Assembly (NCBI RefSeq): GCF_029784135.1
Contig: NC_073744.1
Coordinates: 32,681,380 to 32,745,379, forward strand
Direction of reading: 5' to 3'
Length of the DNA stretch: 64,000 nt
Origin: Toxorhynchites rutilus septentrionalis
Taxonomy: Eukaryota; Arthropoda; Insecta; Diptera; Culicidae
In this document: in pieces, positions 31,628 through 42,594 of the stretch
Layout: each line of letters starts with the position of its first letter
Numbering within the stretch: the stretch's first letter is position 1
Made by a program: the position numbers and the translations under genes
The notes under the pieces: generated by a model
Database searches by the model: none
The model's input: the letters and a program-made list of their open reading frames with translations, nothing else
Told to the model about the DNA's origin: nothing

Positions 31628-33160
31628 TATTATTTATTTATTTATTTGTATTCGGTCTTCGGTGGCACCGTACAGACTAATCCTAACCTATACTAAATTT
31701 TTAAGTCTACAGATGAAACATTGTCTGGTTATATTGAAATCAAATTTATCACAGATGGCACTGAAAGCTTTGAGACATGAGCATAGAGAACTGTTGTATC
31801 CGTAATTAGTCCTGTGCCTAGGAATGGCGATTAGAGCGGAGTGTCGCAGCTGGCGAGGGGGTACAATAAGTGGAATTTCACGTAGTATATCAGGACAGTC
31901 AATGTTGTTCGTCAGGACGTCGAATATGAACAGCTATTGCAGCCTTAGTCGTCGTACCGACAGGAGCTCGAGATTAATCAAGCGGCAACGATCTTGGTAG
32001 TCAGGAAGATTTAGTGGATCATTCCAAGGCAGGTTTCGAAGTGCGAAACGTATAAACACCTTCTGGATGCGTTCAATGCGGATTATCTGATACGTGTGGT
32101 AAGGTGCCCAAACCGGAACAGCGTATTCTATAATGCTACGCACTAATGCGAAAAAAGCGATTTCAGTGCATAAACATCGGTTAGTTGAGCAGCATTACGG
32201 TGAATAAATCCAAGTGCGGAAAAAGCTTTGGCAATACTGATGGAAACGTGCTCATGAGAACGAAGTTTAGAGTCCATTATAACTCCCAAGTCGCGAATGG
32301 ACTGTACGCGTTCCAATGGAGTATTGTTGATCAGATATTGGTGTGAGACTGAAGATCGACTGCGGCTAAAGGTGATCGTTTTGCACTTATTTATGTTCAC
32401 ACTCATACCATTCTCTCTGCACCAGCTCAGAACAACGTCAATGTCGGTTTGCAATAATATGCAGTCTAATGGAGAAGCGATGACTCGAAAGATTTTAAGG
32501 TCGTCAGCAAATAGTAGCTTACCGGAGCATATACGAAAGCATAAATCGTTGATGAATAGGACAAATATCAATGGACCCTGCACACTTCCCTGTGCACCAG
32601 GGATTCAATATACCATCTGGTACACCAGATGGTATATTGAATGTGCTGGATCGCGACGAATTCAGCTGTACGAATGCCTTCCGATCTGTTAAATATGACA
32701 TTAGCCATTCCGTAATCCACGTAGGGAGGCCTATGTGTTGCAATTTTTCGACTGCATAGGCGTGCGGTACAGTGTCGAAGGCTTTCGAGAAGTCGATATA
32801 AACGGAATCAACTTGATTTCGCCGTTCGATTTCATGGAATAGTATGTTGGAGTAGCACATTAGGTTGGTCACAGTTGAACGGTGTGGTATGAATCCTCGC
32901 TGATAGTCAGAGATAATCGGCTTTGCTGCATTAAGCATGACGTTGTGCATTAGAGATTCCAAAACTTTTCCCAAACAACTGAGAATCGAAATTCACCTGT
33001 AATTGACAACATTGTATAAACTGCCAGAATCATTGAAGCTGTTTTCCATAAACTTGGAAAGCATCTCTGTTCTATTGAACTGTTAAATATCATCGTCAAA
33101 GGAACGACCAAAGATACAGCGCAGTTTGCGGTAATCGCAGAAATCGTACCGAAATCAGAA
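31628..33160 (-). mobile_element. Jockey/CR1-type non-LTR retrotransposon relic, 5'-truncated and broken
   Basis: On the minus strand the pieces follow each other: linker (SLVVPLTMIFNSSIEQRCFP), RT start (GKVLESLMHNVM, DYQRGFIPHRST), the catalytic VYIDFSKAFDTVPH, the PSGVP block, LLFADDLKIFR with the second catalytic DD, then VNINKCKTITFSR, DLGVIMDSKL and SIIEYAVPVWAPY. There is no RNase H, which fits Jockey- or CR1-like clades. Frames are interrupted by shifts; one is caused by a 25-base inverted insertion (see the palindrome at 32604-32641). The 3' end is an (AAAT)n-type tail at about 31628-31650. Confidence 0.8.
32604..32641. repeat. Perfect palindrome, 18 bp arms with a 2 bp spacer
   Basis: TTCAATATACCATCTGGT (32604-32621), then AC, then its exact reverse complement (32624-32641). 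Next to it, TCCCTG-TGCAC-CAGGGA (32587-32603) forms a second small hairpin. The palindrome breaks the PQGS motif of the retrotransposon's reverse transcriptase. Confidence 0.9.
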
Positions 33161-33205
33161 AACAGGTCACGTTTTTTTATCAAATAGTTTTACTGCTAAT
33201 ATTTA

Positions 33206-34506
33206 AAGGGTGTGTCACATCAAATTGCATCACGGAAAAAACGCTGTAGAAATTTAATTTTTAGGAATTATATCTTCAGCTTTCGCTTATAATCAGATAA
33301 GAGTGTATAGATCACGTTGGCCATGCTTCACTGTCAATTTTTCGTAAATTTGGAAAAATGCCGTCGAACGAAAAAGAGCGTCGTGAATTAATCTTGCGCA
33401 CTCATTTCGAGAATCCGGAGTTGTCACATCGGAACATCGGTAAGATGCTGGGAATCGTCCAATCCACGGTCAGCAGAGTACTAAAACGATACCTCGAAAA
33501 CCTAACCATCGACCGGAAGGTGAAGAACGGCAAAAATGGATGCTCCGTCAGTGAAAAAGATCACAAGCGCGTAGTTAAGCAGTTTAGACGTGATCCGAGA
33601 AGTTCGGTCCGGGATGTCGCCAATAAGCTGAATTTGTCAAGTTCATTCGTCCAGCGGACCAAGCAGCGGGAGGGCCTGCGTACATACAAGGTTCAGAAGG
33701 CTCCTAACCGCGACGAAAGGCAAAACATGGTGGGGAAGACGCGAGCCCGGAAGCTGTACACCGAAATGCTGACGAAGCCGCATTGCCTGGTAATGGACGA
33801 CGAAACCTACGTCAAAGCGGACTTTCGTCAGCTGCCGGGCCTGTTGTTCTTCTCCGCAGAGGACAAATTCAGCGTTCCGGAGGAGATTCGCAAGCAGAAA
33901 CTATCCAAGTTTGCCAAAAAGTACATGGTGTGGCAAGCGATCTGCTCTTGCGGAAAGCGGAGCGCCCCCTTCGTGATGACCGGCACGGTAAACGGGCAGG
34001 TTTACCTTAAGGAGTGCCTACAGAAGCGCTTACTACCACTATTGAAGCAGCACGAGGGCCCGACCATCTTCTGGCCGGATCTCGCTTCGTGCCACTATTC
34101 AAAGGACGTGTTGGAGTTATACGAAGCCAACGGGGTCACCTTCGTGCCAAAGGAAATGAACCCGCCCAACGCGCCGGAGCTTCGCCCAATAGAGCAATAT
34201 TGGGCGATTATGAAGCAGGCCCTCCGGAAGAACCCAAAAGTTGTCAAATCGGAGGCGGACTTCAAGAGAAAATGGATTTCTGTTGAAAAAAAACTACAAC
34301 CTGACGTTGTACAGAACCTTATGGACGGGGTAAAGAGGAAGGTGCGAGCATACGGGCTTGGGCTCGAAGTATGAATAAAATAAAAATGCAAAAAGTTGTT
34401 TAATAGTTTTTATTTTACTGTCTAAAATTTTCAAAAGGATCGGTCCACTGGGCGAATTTCTACAGCGTTTTTTCCGTGATGCAATTTGGGTGTGTCACAT
34501 ACCCTT
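33206..34506 (+). mobile_element. ITmD37E (Tc1/mariner, DD37E) transposon, apparently complete, 1301 bp
   Basis: The inverted ends start AAGGG and share AAATTGCATCACGGAAAAAA and CGCTGTAGAAATT on both sides, about 50 bases each. The outer 20 bases differ slightly (GGGTGTGTCACAT on the left; GGGTATGTGACACACC on the right). TA dinucleotides at 33204-33205 and 34507-34508 are the target duplication. The single ORF inside is uninterrupted. This is the size and structure of a full-length ITmD37E element. It sits inside repeat X. Confidence 0.92.
33358..34374 (+). CDS. ITmD37E transposase (DD37E), intact ORF
   Basis: 338 residues, the usual length for the superfamily. The N-terminal DNA-binding part (1-120) has two helix-turn-helix units, SHRNIGKMLGIVQSTVSRVL and SVRDVANKLNLSSSFVQR. 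Between them lies a GRPR-like linker position reading KVKNGKNG. The catalytic domain carries the triad: MDDETYVK (D148), FWPDLASCHYSK (D241) and RPIEQYWAIMK (E279), with exactly 37 residues between the second D and the E. That spacing defines the mosquito ITmD37E group. The enzyme would cut and paste the element at TA sites. No stop, frameshift or missing key residue is seen, so the copy may be active or very young. The start is the first ATG after the left terminus, in a good context (GGAAAAATGCCG). Confidence 0.93.
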   Translation: MPSNEKERRELILRTHFENPELSHRNIGKMLGIVQSTVSRVLKRYLENLTIDRKVKNGKNGCSVSEKDHKRVVKQFRRDPRSSVRDVANKLNLSSSFVQRTKQREGLRTYKVQKAPNRDERQNMVGKTRARKLYTEMLTKPHCLVMDDETYVKADFRQLPGLLFFSAEDKFSVPEEIRKQKLSKFAKKYMVWQAICSCGKRSAPFVMTGTVNGQVYLKECLQKRLLPLLKQHEGPTIFWPDLASCHYSKDVLELYEANGVTFVPKEMNPPNAPELRPIEQYWAIMKQALRKNPKVVKSEADFKRKWISVEKKLQPDVVQNLMDGVKRKVRAYGLGLEV

Positions 34507-34800
34507 TATTTCAGTTCTGAACGGATTTTTATGGTTTGCATTCCATTCGAATCGGAAATTTTCTAATTTTTGGTAAGTTATATGTTACGGTTCCCTAACC
34601 CATAAATGTTTTAGATTAAGCAAAATTGGAAGAATACACATTTTTCTATTGTATTCCCGTGGCCGAGTATGTATCAACGAGGTACTGCTAATCATATGAA
34701 CGTAAATCGGTCGCTCGAAATCTAAATGCAGCATTCGTTCTACGGACAATATGGATAGAGAAAATATTGCAACTAGAGGTGAACTAACTGAGAAGTTTAA

Positions 34801-35006
34801 ACCCTCTTAAAAGCCAAAAAGAAGAAATTATTGCAATCTTTGCTTCATTGTATTCATTCATTGGGCTCATTGATTTACTATTTTCAATTTAAAATTACAG
34901 TATTCACTAATCAGTCATTTAGATAGCGACCAGATCAGTGTTGCGCAAGCAACTGCATAGAAAGCAAATTTTCCGATTTTATAACACTTTTTATTTACAG
35001 GATGTT
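34801..35006. other. Spacer, no gene seen
   Basis: AT-rich sequence between repeat X and the SINE. Confidence 0.4.
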
Positions 35007-35020
35007 ATTAAATTCGTTTA

Positions 35021-35521
35021 TTTTTTTTATCCCATTTATTTATTTATCAGGCTCATTAGCATTTTATCTGTAACAGAGCCGGTTTTTTTTATCGTGTACA
35101 TGTACATATGTTTATGTTTCTAAAAATTGTAAATTACACAACAGTAGTAGTAGCCATTTAGGCGTTAGGTTTTCTGTTCCATTACATTATGGTAAATTAC
35201 ACTGTAGTAGCCATTTAGGCGTAAGGGTATTCGATCTGTTCTTCCATTGTTCAGCAGACCGGACAGCGGAGACAGTTGATATTGATCATTGTTGGGTTAT
35301 TTATAGAACAGCAGCCCGATGTTTCTTGCAGAGCAGAGCAGTTGTATGGATGAATCGATCTTTGTTCCACCGTGGATCGATCCCCATAGCTGATGATGAT
35401 GGTTGCGTGGACGTAGTTATTCTCTAACAACACAAAGATGGTCAATTGAGGGCCCTGAGTTTGAACTCACGATCGATCGCTTAGTAAGCGAACGCGTAAC
35501 CAAGTGGCTACGAAGACCCCC
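35021..35521 (-). mobile_element. tRNA-derived SINE, ~501 bp, with exact 14 bp target duplication
   Basis: ATTAAATTCGTTTA flanks it at 35007-35020 and 35522-35535. Read on the minus strand it begins GGGGGTCTTCGTAGCCACTT. The A box is TAGCCACTTGG (35500-35510 reversed) and the B box GAGTTCAAACTC (35457-35468 reversed), at tRNA spacing. The 3' part ends in ATAAATAAATAAAT and an A-rich run. A block of about 60 bases containing GTAGTAGCCATTTAGGCGT is duplicated near 35140-35230. Layout and size resemble the Feilai-type SINEs of Aedes, a comparison from memory. Confidence 0.85.
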
Positions 35522-35849
35522 ATTAAATTCGTTTAGTGTTTGCTTTTAATCTGTAGTAATTCTCTCCGTAGTTGCACAAATAAATTGTAATTTTAGCGTG
35601 GCAATTGTAATATGTATTCTGTTTCGTATGTGACGAAATCAAAAAGAGGCTAATCTCTGGGCACTGGCGACTGGAGTATTACAATACTTCTAACTATATA
35701 ATTTTGTAATTTATACGTAACTTTATAATTGTATTGCTCACGTTAGCTATTGCTCACTTTTTATGTACTCTGCTTTACCTTTTGTGCGGGTGACAGTTCG
35801 TCAACCAGGGCTGGGTGCAGGTGGTTTGGCGAATCAAGGTGAAGTGTTG

Positions 35850-36550
35850 GCAGGTCCGTCATTCACTGGAGGGGTGTGACAGGCAGCGATGCTTTCGAAA
35901 TGACCTTAAGACGTTTCTCTAGGCCGAATGTTTAGTTTAGTTTGCCAAATTGGTCTTTTTCAAGGCCAGATGCGAATAACCTTTAAAACTTTTTTTCAAT
36001 CCTTTCTAATTCAAATCATTATCATCAAGTCGTCTTGCTCCAGTCTTTCTCAATGCTGATGTCACACACAGCTGTTTTGCTGAAAATGAATGAGATATCG
36101 CACAGTAAGGTGCTGCTTTTTTTCTGTGTGGGGAACCGCGTCGTTTGCATGTCGTTTTAGAAATTTTAAACATACACCACAGTACAGATTCAAAAATGAT
36201 GTGATGCAAAAATACAGAGAAACTCTTCACCAGAGAGTGAAGAGCTTCTCTGTATTTTTGCATCTGTACTGTGGTGTATGTTTAAAATTTCTAAAACGAG
36301 AGCATCTATGCGAGAGATTTTATGCGTTATAAAATAGATAACGGTAGTGGGAGACCAATGTGTAATCCCCGCACTGTTTGTAGTACGAGAATAGGTCCTT
36401 TTGCGAGTCACTAAGTTCATTCGCCTCTGGCCTTGAAATAGACAAAATTTTAGAAACCAAACTAAATAACCTGTCCTTGGGCAATACCATTTGGAAAGTC
36501 TTGCTGCCGTCCGGTGGCTGGTTGGATGAATAATGAATCTTGAATGCCTG
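35850..36550. repeat. Inverted-repeat element 'T', copy 2
   Basis: The left part has GGCAGCGATGCTTTCGAAAT and TTTTTCAAGGCCAGATGCGA; the right part has the inverse blocks TTCATTCGCCTCTGGCCTTG and CCATTTGGAAAGTCTTGCTG. These match copy 1 at 7895-8265. The middle carries a long perfect hairpin (36153-36298). Ends approximate. Confidence 0.5.
36153..36298. repeat. Near-perfect long hairpin: 62 bp arms, 6 bp loop, one arm with a 16 bp insertion
   Basis: The left arm runs 36153-36230 and the right 36237-36298. They are reverse complements with one mismatch, except for 16 extra bases (TTCAAAAATGATGTGA) in the left arm. The outermost bases are CGTTTTAG / CTAAAACG and the loop is CAGAGA. Confidence 0.9.
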
Positions 36551-36667
36551 ATTTGTTATTTTTTTCAATCGTTTATTCAAATTTCTTTATTTCAATCGTT
36601 GTTTCCGAGTTGAAAGTGACGCAAGGTATTTTTAAGCGTTGAGAACTGTGTTCTTCAGTGGAAATTT

Positions 36668-37435
36668 TTTTGACGTAGGATTTCGTCTTACATTAAGGGT
36701 GCCAAATCAAAATAAACAGGTCACGTTTTTATGAAATGAAGTTAACGTTAATAACTACTTTTGCTGCGAACGGATTTTAACGATTTGCATACCAATCGAA
36801 TCGGAAATTCCTTAAGATTTTTTTTGTTATGCTATATATTACAGTACCCTGATGTGTGAACGGTTTAATTTGATGAAAATTGGAAGCATTCTTATTTCCC
36901 CATACATTTGTTCTGTGCATTTGTGTTTTCCCGAACAAAGCTATCAATAACGAGCAACTCAGTAGCCGCTAGAATAGAAACAACGAAAACTAGCGTATAA
37001 GTATTGCATCTCCTCTGAGAAAAAATCTTAGAATCTGTGCCCGAAACAACAAAGGTCGCTTATTCTGCTCGTCTTGCGGTTTATGTTGTAGATGCGTGTT
37101 TGATGTTTTGATGACGCGTGTTTATGCACGGAAGATGTCTCTCGGTAAATACTCAGTGCAATGCGTGCATTGATATAAAGAAACAAATTGCGACATGTGA
37201 TCAATTAGTGTATTGTTCACGTAAAGGCAAGAAAGTATCATTGCTTCTCGAAATTATTCCACAAAACCACGCAAGCCTTTTCAGAATCCCCGGCACTTTA
37301 TACTAAAGAATTTCTTATGAGATTTCGCCGTATTCGTAAATAATATCCGAAATGATAAACCAACAGATTTAAAACAAAAATTAAGATTACGTAATCCTAC
37401 GTCCTAAGCGGTCGTGTCTCGGATACAACCCTTCG
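36668..37435 (+). repeat. Dispersed repeat 'X', copy C
   Basis: The most complete plus-strand copy. It starts TTTGACGTAGGATTTCGTCT and ends CCTAAGCGGTCGTGTCTCGG then ATACAACCC. It matches the reverse complement of 27043-27825 in order and is similar in length (about 770 bases). No protein supported. Confidence 0.65.
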
Positions 37436-38189
37436 ATGCTGTTGCTTTCATCTCCCTCACTACACAATATATTTTGTTCGGATTTTCTGTTGTTCTGCAT
37501 CTTCTGAAATGTTTCGTTCTGCCTTGGAAATGTAATGTTGCTAAGAGATACTGAAAAACTATTTAGTATTTAAATTTCAGAGGTCTAGATAGCGAGCAAT
37601 CAACAATACATGAAAATGCTTAGAATTAATTTAACAATGTACTCAAATTGCTTCGCGAAACGTTCGCATTCCTCACTAAGTGAAATCGCTATCAAATATT
37701 TTTGTCAAAGAATTTTATTATTGAATTTCTTTATATTTGTGCTCTTCCGCAATCATTTCGTAGTTCTATGTTAACAGTGCGGTCGTATCTTGAACACAAA
37801 ATAGAAAATAATCGGCAAACACTCGTATGTTCTATCGAAGGTAGGTATTTATTACTGTGGAAAATATGGGAACTCAGTTTTTTCCGAATTTTTCATTCTT
37901 TCTTCAAAATTTTTCAAAAAATTTCAAATTATTAAAAAAATTAATTTTTCTCGCCGTTACATTGATCTACAGCCATAGACAAACACAGCAAAATAAAGAC
38001 AGCTCTAATCCGGGCGATCCGTTCTCGTTCTCCGTTTTGCGACCACATTTAGGGATTCTCGTCATTTATAAAGATGTGCATTATTTCCACAGTAACGAAA
38101 TATGAATGTCAATGTCGTCAAAGTTGATTCCAATTATTGAAATTAACTCCAACTGGAAAAACCTTTCATTGCAGAAACGATGCGCAATC
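37436..38189. other. Intergenic, no gene seen
   Basis: AT-rich sequence with no repeat partner or domain recognised. Confidence 0.4.
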
Positions 38190-38450
38190 GGATTTTTTAA
38201 CCCAAATTTTTACCCACATTCGCTAAAGCTCGGTCAGACCGAACTAAAGGATCGTCTTCTATGTTTCAAACTAACCGGGCAATCGGTGGTTTGCTTGCGA
38301 GAGTGTCGCTTCCGATGGCTGGTCGACGGACGACTCGGACCGTGTCGCCTCGGTTCCTTTTCCTCGTTAGATGGAGACTTCTTCTCCGTTATATTGACTC
38401 TAGAATAAATTTCCATATGAAAAAATAAATTCATAATGAAAATTGCACTC
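38190..38450 (-). repeat. Dispersed repeat 'Z', copy 2
   Basis: GTTTCAAACTAACCGGGCAA, CTCGGTCAGACCGAACTAAA and AAAGGATCGTCTTCTATG mirror the copy at 870-1205 in reverse. Moderately GC-rich in its middle. No coding sequence. Confidence 0.5.
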
Positions 38451-41400
38451 CGGTGGCGTTCATACGTAAATACCGCAAAACCCTTAATACCCATTTTCTT
38501 ATTACTAAATGATAATAAAGCACTGCAAACAACAATACGAAGGATAACTGCCTGCCCGTGCGAATAAAATTGCTTTTTATTGAATTTCGATTCCGGTGAC
38601 GCTCATATGTAAGTGCCATTATTTCTACAGAATATATTATTCCTAGAAAATATAAAAGAATATATTTCAAGAGATTTTGTATGTTATCGTTCAGATCTGG
38701 AAAATTGATCTGATTGATAATGTTCACTGCGAAGCATACATATGTGTGGTCGGTTTTTTCAGCCGTTCTCCTGTGATAATGAGTTATACGTACGTAGAAA
38801 AAAAACGTCGTTTATGATATAAGATAAAGAAATTTGAGTATTTTCATCTCTTGAATTGCAAATTACATGCAACGTGTTTTCATTCATCTATATGACAATA
38901 ACTTAGTAATACTCCGCTTTATCCAGTTTGAAAATACTAAGTGATTTCATGAAAATCTGAAGTTACAATGATACTTTTCTGTTTTTGAAAACATCGGTGA
39001 AATGAAATTTCATAAATTCCCTCAATCAATTTGAACATCTTCATTTATAGTGGTGCCAAAATAAGTAGCATAGGCAAAACTTTAGCCAACTTTGAAGTTC
39101 ATTACCATTTTCAAATGTTATTCGCTTTGGAAATAATTCTATTTCTAATCAATAAATGTTCAACTATTATTCTAAATTAATAAAATCCATCAAGTTCATC
39201 AATGTCCTCAAGAAATCTGATGTATCACCGATGACCTTGATAATACTGATGCCGCCCCACAGAACCGTATATATTAAATTTCCAGTTAAATAGCGTAAGA
39301 ATTCGAATCGAATAACATTTCAAGTCCCTGTGCTCGGCAGTTACACGTGTTACGCTGAGAGGGTTTCATCGAAATCTGGTTCTGTGGGTTAGTGATGTCG
39401 TTGACGGTAAACAAATGTTCCATGGGAAATGCAGAGCTCATAGATTTATTTCCGCTAATATACCCAACTAAGGAAAATTCTTCTCTTATGTATTATCGCA
39501 TTTCATGCCATTGATGTCGCCTTCCCATATTAAAGAAATCGAATAGTTCGAATAGAAAAGTTCAGTGCAGCACAATATAAAAACTGTGCTTCCATTAACT
39601 GAAAAGTAACCCAACAATGCCGCGAGGTGCTACGATGCGCATTTGCATTGCACACCCATCCTATATTCCCCCGACTGCCGATGCTACCTGCTCCCATCTT
39701 TCTCATTGTCTGTCGCAATCAGTCAGGCGTTTGAAAACGAACTAGTGGAGCTTGGCGACACAATTGATGCACAGGCAGCAGCCCTCCATCCGTCTAGTCA
39801 CACAGTCGGTTCCGAATTTCCTCTCCGTTTTTATTCCGCGTGCTTACATGATGGGTCGAAACAATTTGAGCGCAAAACATAAATACAAAAAGCTCCCCAA
39901 ATAAGCATTGTTGCTTCGCATGGGTGTATTTGTTTTGGATTTTATTTTGATGCCACAGATATGTATCTACGGAGATTTTCGGCGTTTCCTGGGCGGTAAA
40001 CTCAGGTAGATAACAGTAAAACAAAAAAAAAACTCCGACGTCTTTTTTCTTCTTTATGTCGTAACGCACGCCATGAGCAACATTTTGAGTTCCAGCCAAA
40101 CTAATCAACGCGGGACAAATTAATTTTGCTGTATCTCAGCCCTTGCTGCCTTTGCACAGATAAATCCCATTCCAGCACAAACGATTCGTTAGCTGTATTA
40201 TCTTTTCGTCTATCCTTTATGAAGCCACAGCATAATTTTGTTGTTGCTTTTAGTGCAGCCTGTTCAAGTCGGACGCCATTTTCATATTGAGAACATGCTA
40301 TCCTTTTTCCGCCTTCCGTCGGAATTTCGCTCGAGCCCTCAATACCATAGCAATGAAGAAAATTAATTTTTCTTCAGTAATTAGTGAAAACATTTTCACG
40401 ATCGACAAAAGTTTGTCCGCTACTAAAAATAAATCGGCGCTTTCGTGGTGAATTTCCTCCTCTGCCAAAACGGTTGAATTTTCGAGCGCATTTGAACAAG
40501 TTGCTTTACCTTTTTCACCGTTGCTAGGCGCTGTTGCTATCAAGTCTCAGCTAACACTCACTAGGGTAATCCTGTAATTGCTTCCGGCTTCCGTGGTTTA
40601 TTTCACTAAATTTGCACACTGAATCCAGTTTTTTGAACGTTTTTACATTTAAAACGAAACCTTTCACCAAACTACAGCACACACAAAGCAGAGATAGCTT
40701 CAATAAAAAAAATACAAACAATCGTTTCGGAAGCGATATTTACTAGAGGCCTAAACGGATCGACGCTCACAACACAACTGAACAAATTCGTGGGATTTCT
40801 TCCTCACTTCTCGGGCGGGGACCGTTACAGCCGTTGCCGTTGTGAGTGCCCGGAAAGCGAGACAACGTACTCTAGTGAATTGAGGTGGGTGCACTACATA
40901 TTTATGGCATTTTGTGGATATCCAAATATTGGATAAATTTCAGCCAGATTTTATTATTGCTGTTGCATTGTGCATGGATTGAAAACTATGGATTTCGATA
41001 TTTACAAATACCGTTAATAAATGTAATACACTTGTTACCGCCCAAAGATTCAAATACTTCTCACCTATGCCTAGAGTAATTTTGATGGAACTCAAACTTG
41101 CTAGCAACTTTTATTATGTGATGCAACTTTTTCAGAAAGCCTAGGGGCGCAAACAGGAACAGTTACAAAAAAAGTAAATCATTATCTGCATGACAAATAT
41201 GATTCGTTATTTTTATCTCAAATTTTAAATCATCGATGGATGATCATTTCGCCCAACAAATATGTTAGAACGAAAACTAAGCATTTAGCTGAATTTTTCT
41301 TCTGATTTTCTTGGATTAGTCTCCTGCTAATAATAATGGATGCCCTGTAACCAAGGAGCAAAGTACGTAGAATAGAAGGTAAGGGATATTTCCTGTATAT

Positions 41401-42594
41401 ACACACGGAGAGCGAATGTGTTACACACACAATGAAGTTAGTAATAAAAAATCCTCAATTAGTTCGAAGTTCCGAAGTTTTTCAATATTTCTCGATTTTA
41501 AAAGCTCTAAAAATCATAAATAGTGACAAAATCGCAAATAGAGTGTACCGCATTTTCAGCGAAAGTAAGGTTTGTTGTGATTTTTAATCGATTCCATACT
41601 GAACTGTTTTTGTTTACTTCAGCAAAATGTTGAAGTACCACGTCCCGCGATGCTGGAACAGAATAATTTCGAATGCGAAAAACTAATCGGAAATGTTCTT
41701 AGCTATTCCATACATTTGTTCCTTGGATCAGGAACAGGAACGACACTGCTTCGATATAGCCTCTCCACACATTTGTTTATCGGTCGTGCATTATTTATAG
41801 TACATTATAGTACAGGTGCGATAATTTTACTGTTTGAAATTTTAAAATAATTAAGGAAACTACTATTTCATCATTTCTAAACATATTTTGAGACAGTTCT
41901 TGGACTATAATTTAAAAAATTAAAAAAAAGTTTTAATTTATATGGATTCGATCGATGGTTTATTACTATTTCTTGCTTTTTTTCTTTGCCTACCACTTCT
42001 TGAACAAAGCAGGGAGTAGCAGCGCATTTGCAAAATGCACTTGAAAAATAAATTTGATTGCCTTCGCATGACCTAGATTGAGAAGAAAAGTTCTACGCTT
42101 GTGTTCAAGTTTTAGAAGAATGTTTTAGAACAAAAAATGGTAAGAGACGCCCACATCCTTGACGTAGAACTACGCTGTTATTTTATTGAAGTCGCTTGGT
42201 AATAACTTCGGATATTATTTCAGAATTTAGCGAAATTAAAAAGATAACTGTTTAGTGGAATGGTTTGCTCGCCCTGAAATGGTTTTTTTTAATTGTAGAA
42301 CTAGTTGACGATAATTGATTGTTGATTCATTCTTGCCTTCACAGAACAATACACAAGCTGATCATGTCGCACTTTGTTTCATGTCAATGCATTGAAATTT
42401 ACCTCGAACGCTATTCCGGTGCCTTTTTTCGCAATTGACATACCCTCGGCTACAGGCGAGTATATACATATTGAACCAGTACCATTATTCCACATCTCAT
42501 TAACTACATCAATCTTTCTTTGGCACCGCATGGAAACAACAGCAATGACAATACTTGCAAGTATCAACTATCATGCTACATGTTATTTAGTATT
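38451..42594. other. Long gene-free stretch
   Basis: No exon with family features was found. On the minus strand, 40560-40850 resembles a spliced leader or promoter region: GC-richer upstream part (CGGGCACTCACAACGGCAAC), a possible initiator TTCAGTT, and A-rich leader-like sequence. Near 42155-42235 a short piece related to repeat X occurs (GACGTAGAACTACG, CTTCGGATATTATTT). Everything else is AT-rich. Confidence 0.3.

Larger units (their letters stand above)
33160..34800 (+). repeat. Dispersed repeat 'X', copy B, interrupted by ITmD37E
   Basis: CAGGTCACGTTTTTT at 33164 and, after the transposon, CTGAACGGATTTTTATGGTTTG, ATTCGAATCGGAAATTTTCT and AAATTGGAAGAATA match the order seen at 36716-36895 in copy C. 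The two halves are separated exactly by the ITmD37E element and its TA target. The right boundary is uncertain. Confidence 0.55.

Noticed and set aside
35455..35521. Second tRNA-like sequence
   Set aside because: Same reasoning: it is the head of a 501 bp SINE with a 14-base duplication.
39530..40545. Several 60-100 codon open stretches on the minus strand
   Set aside because: No motif or conservation argument can be made from sequence alone; treated as intergenic.
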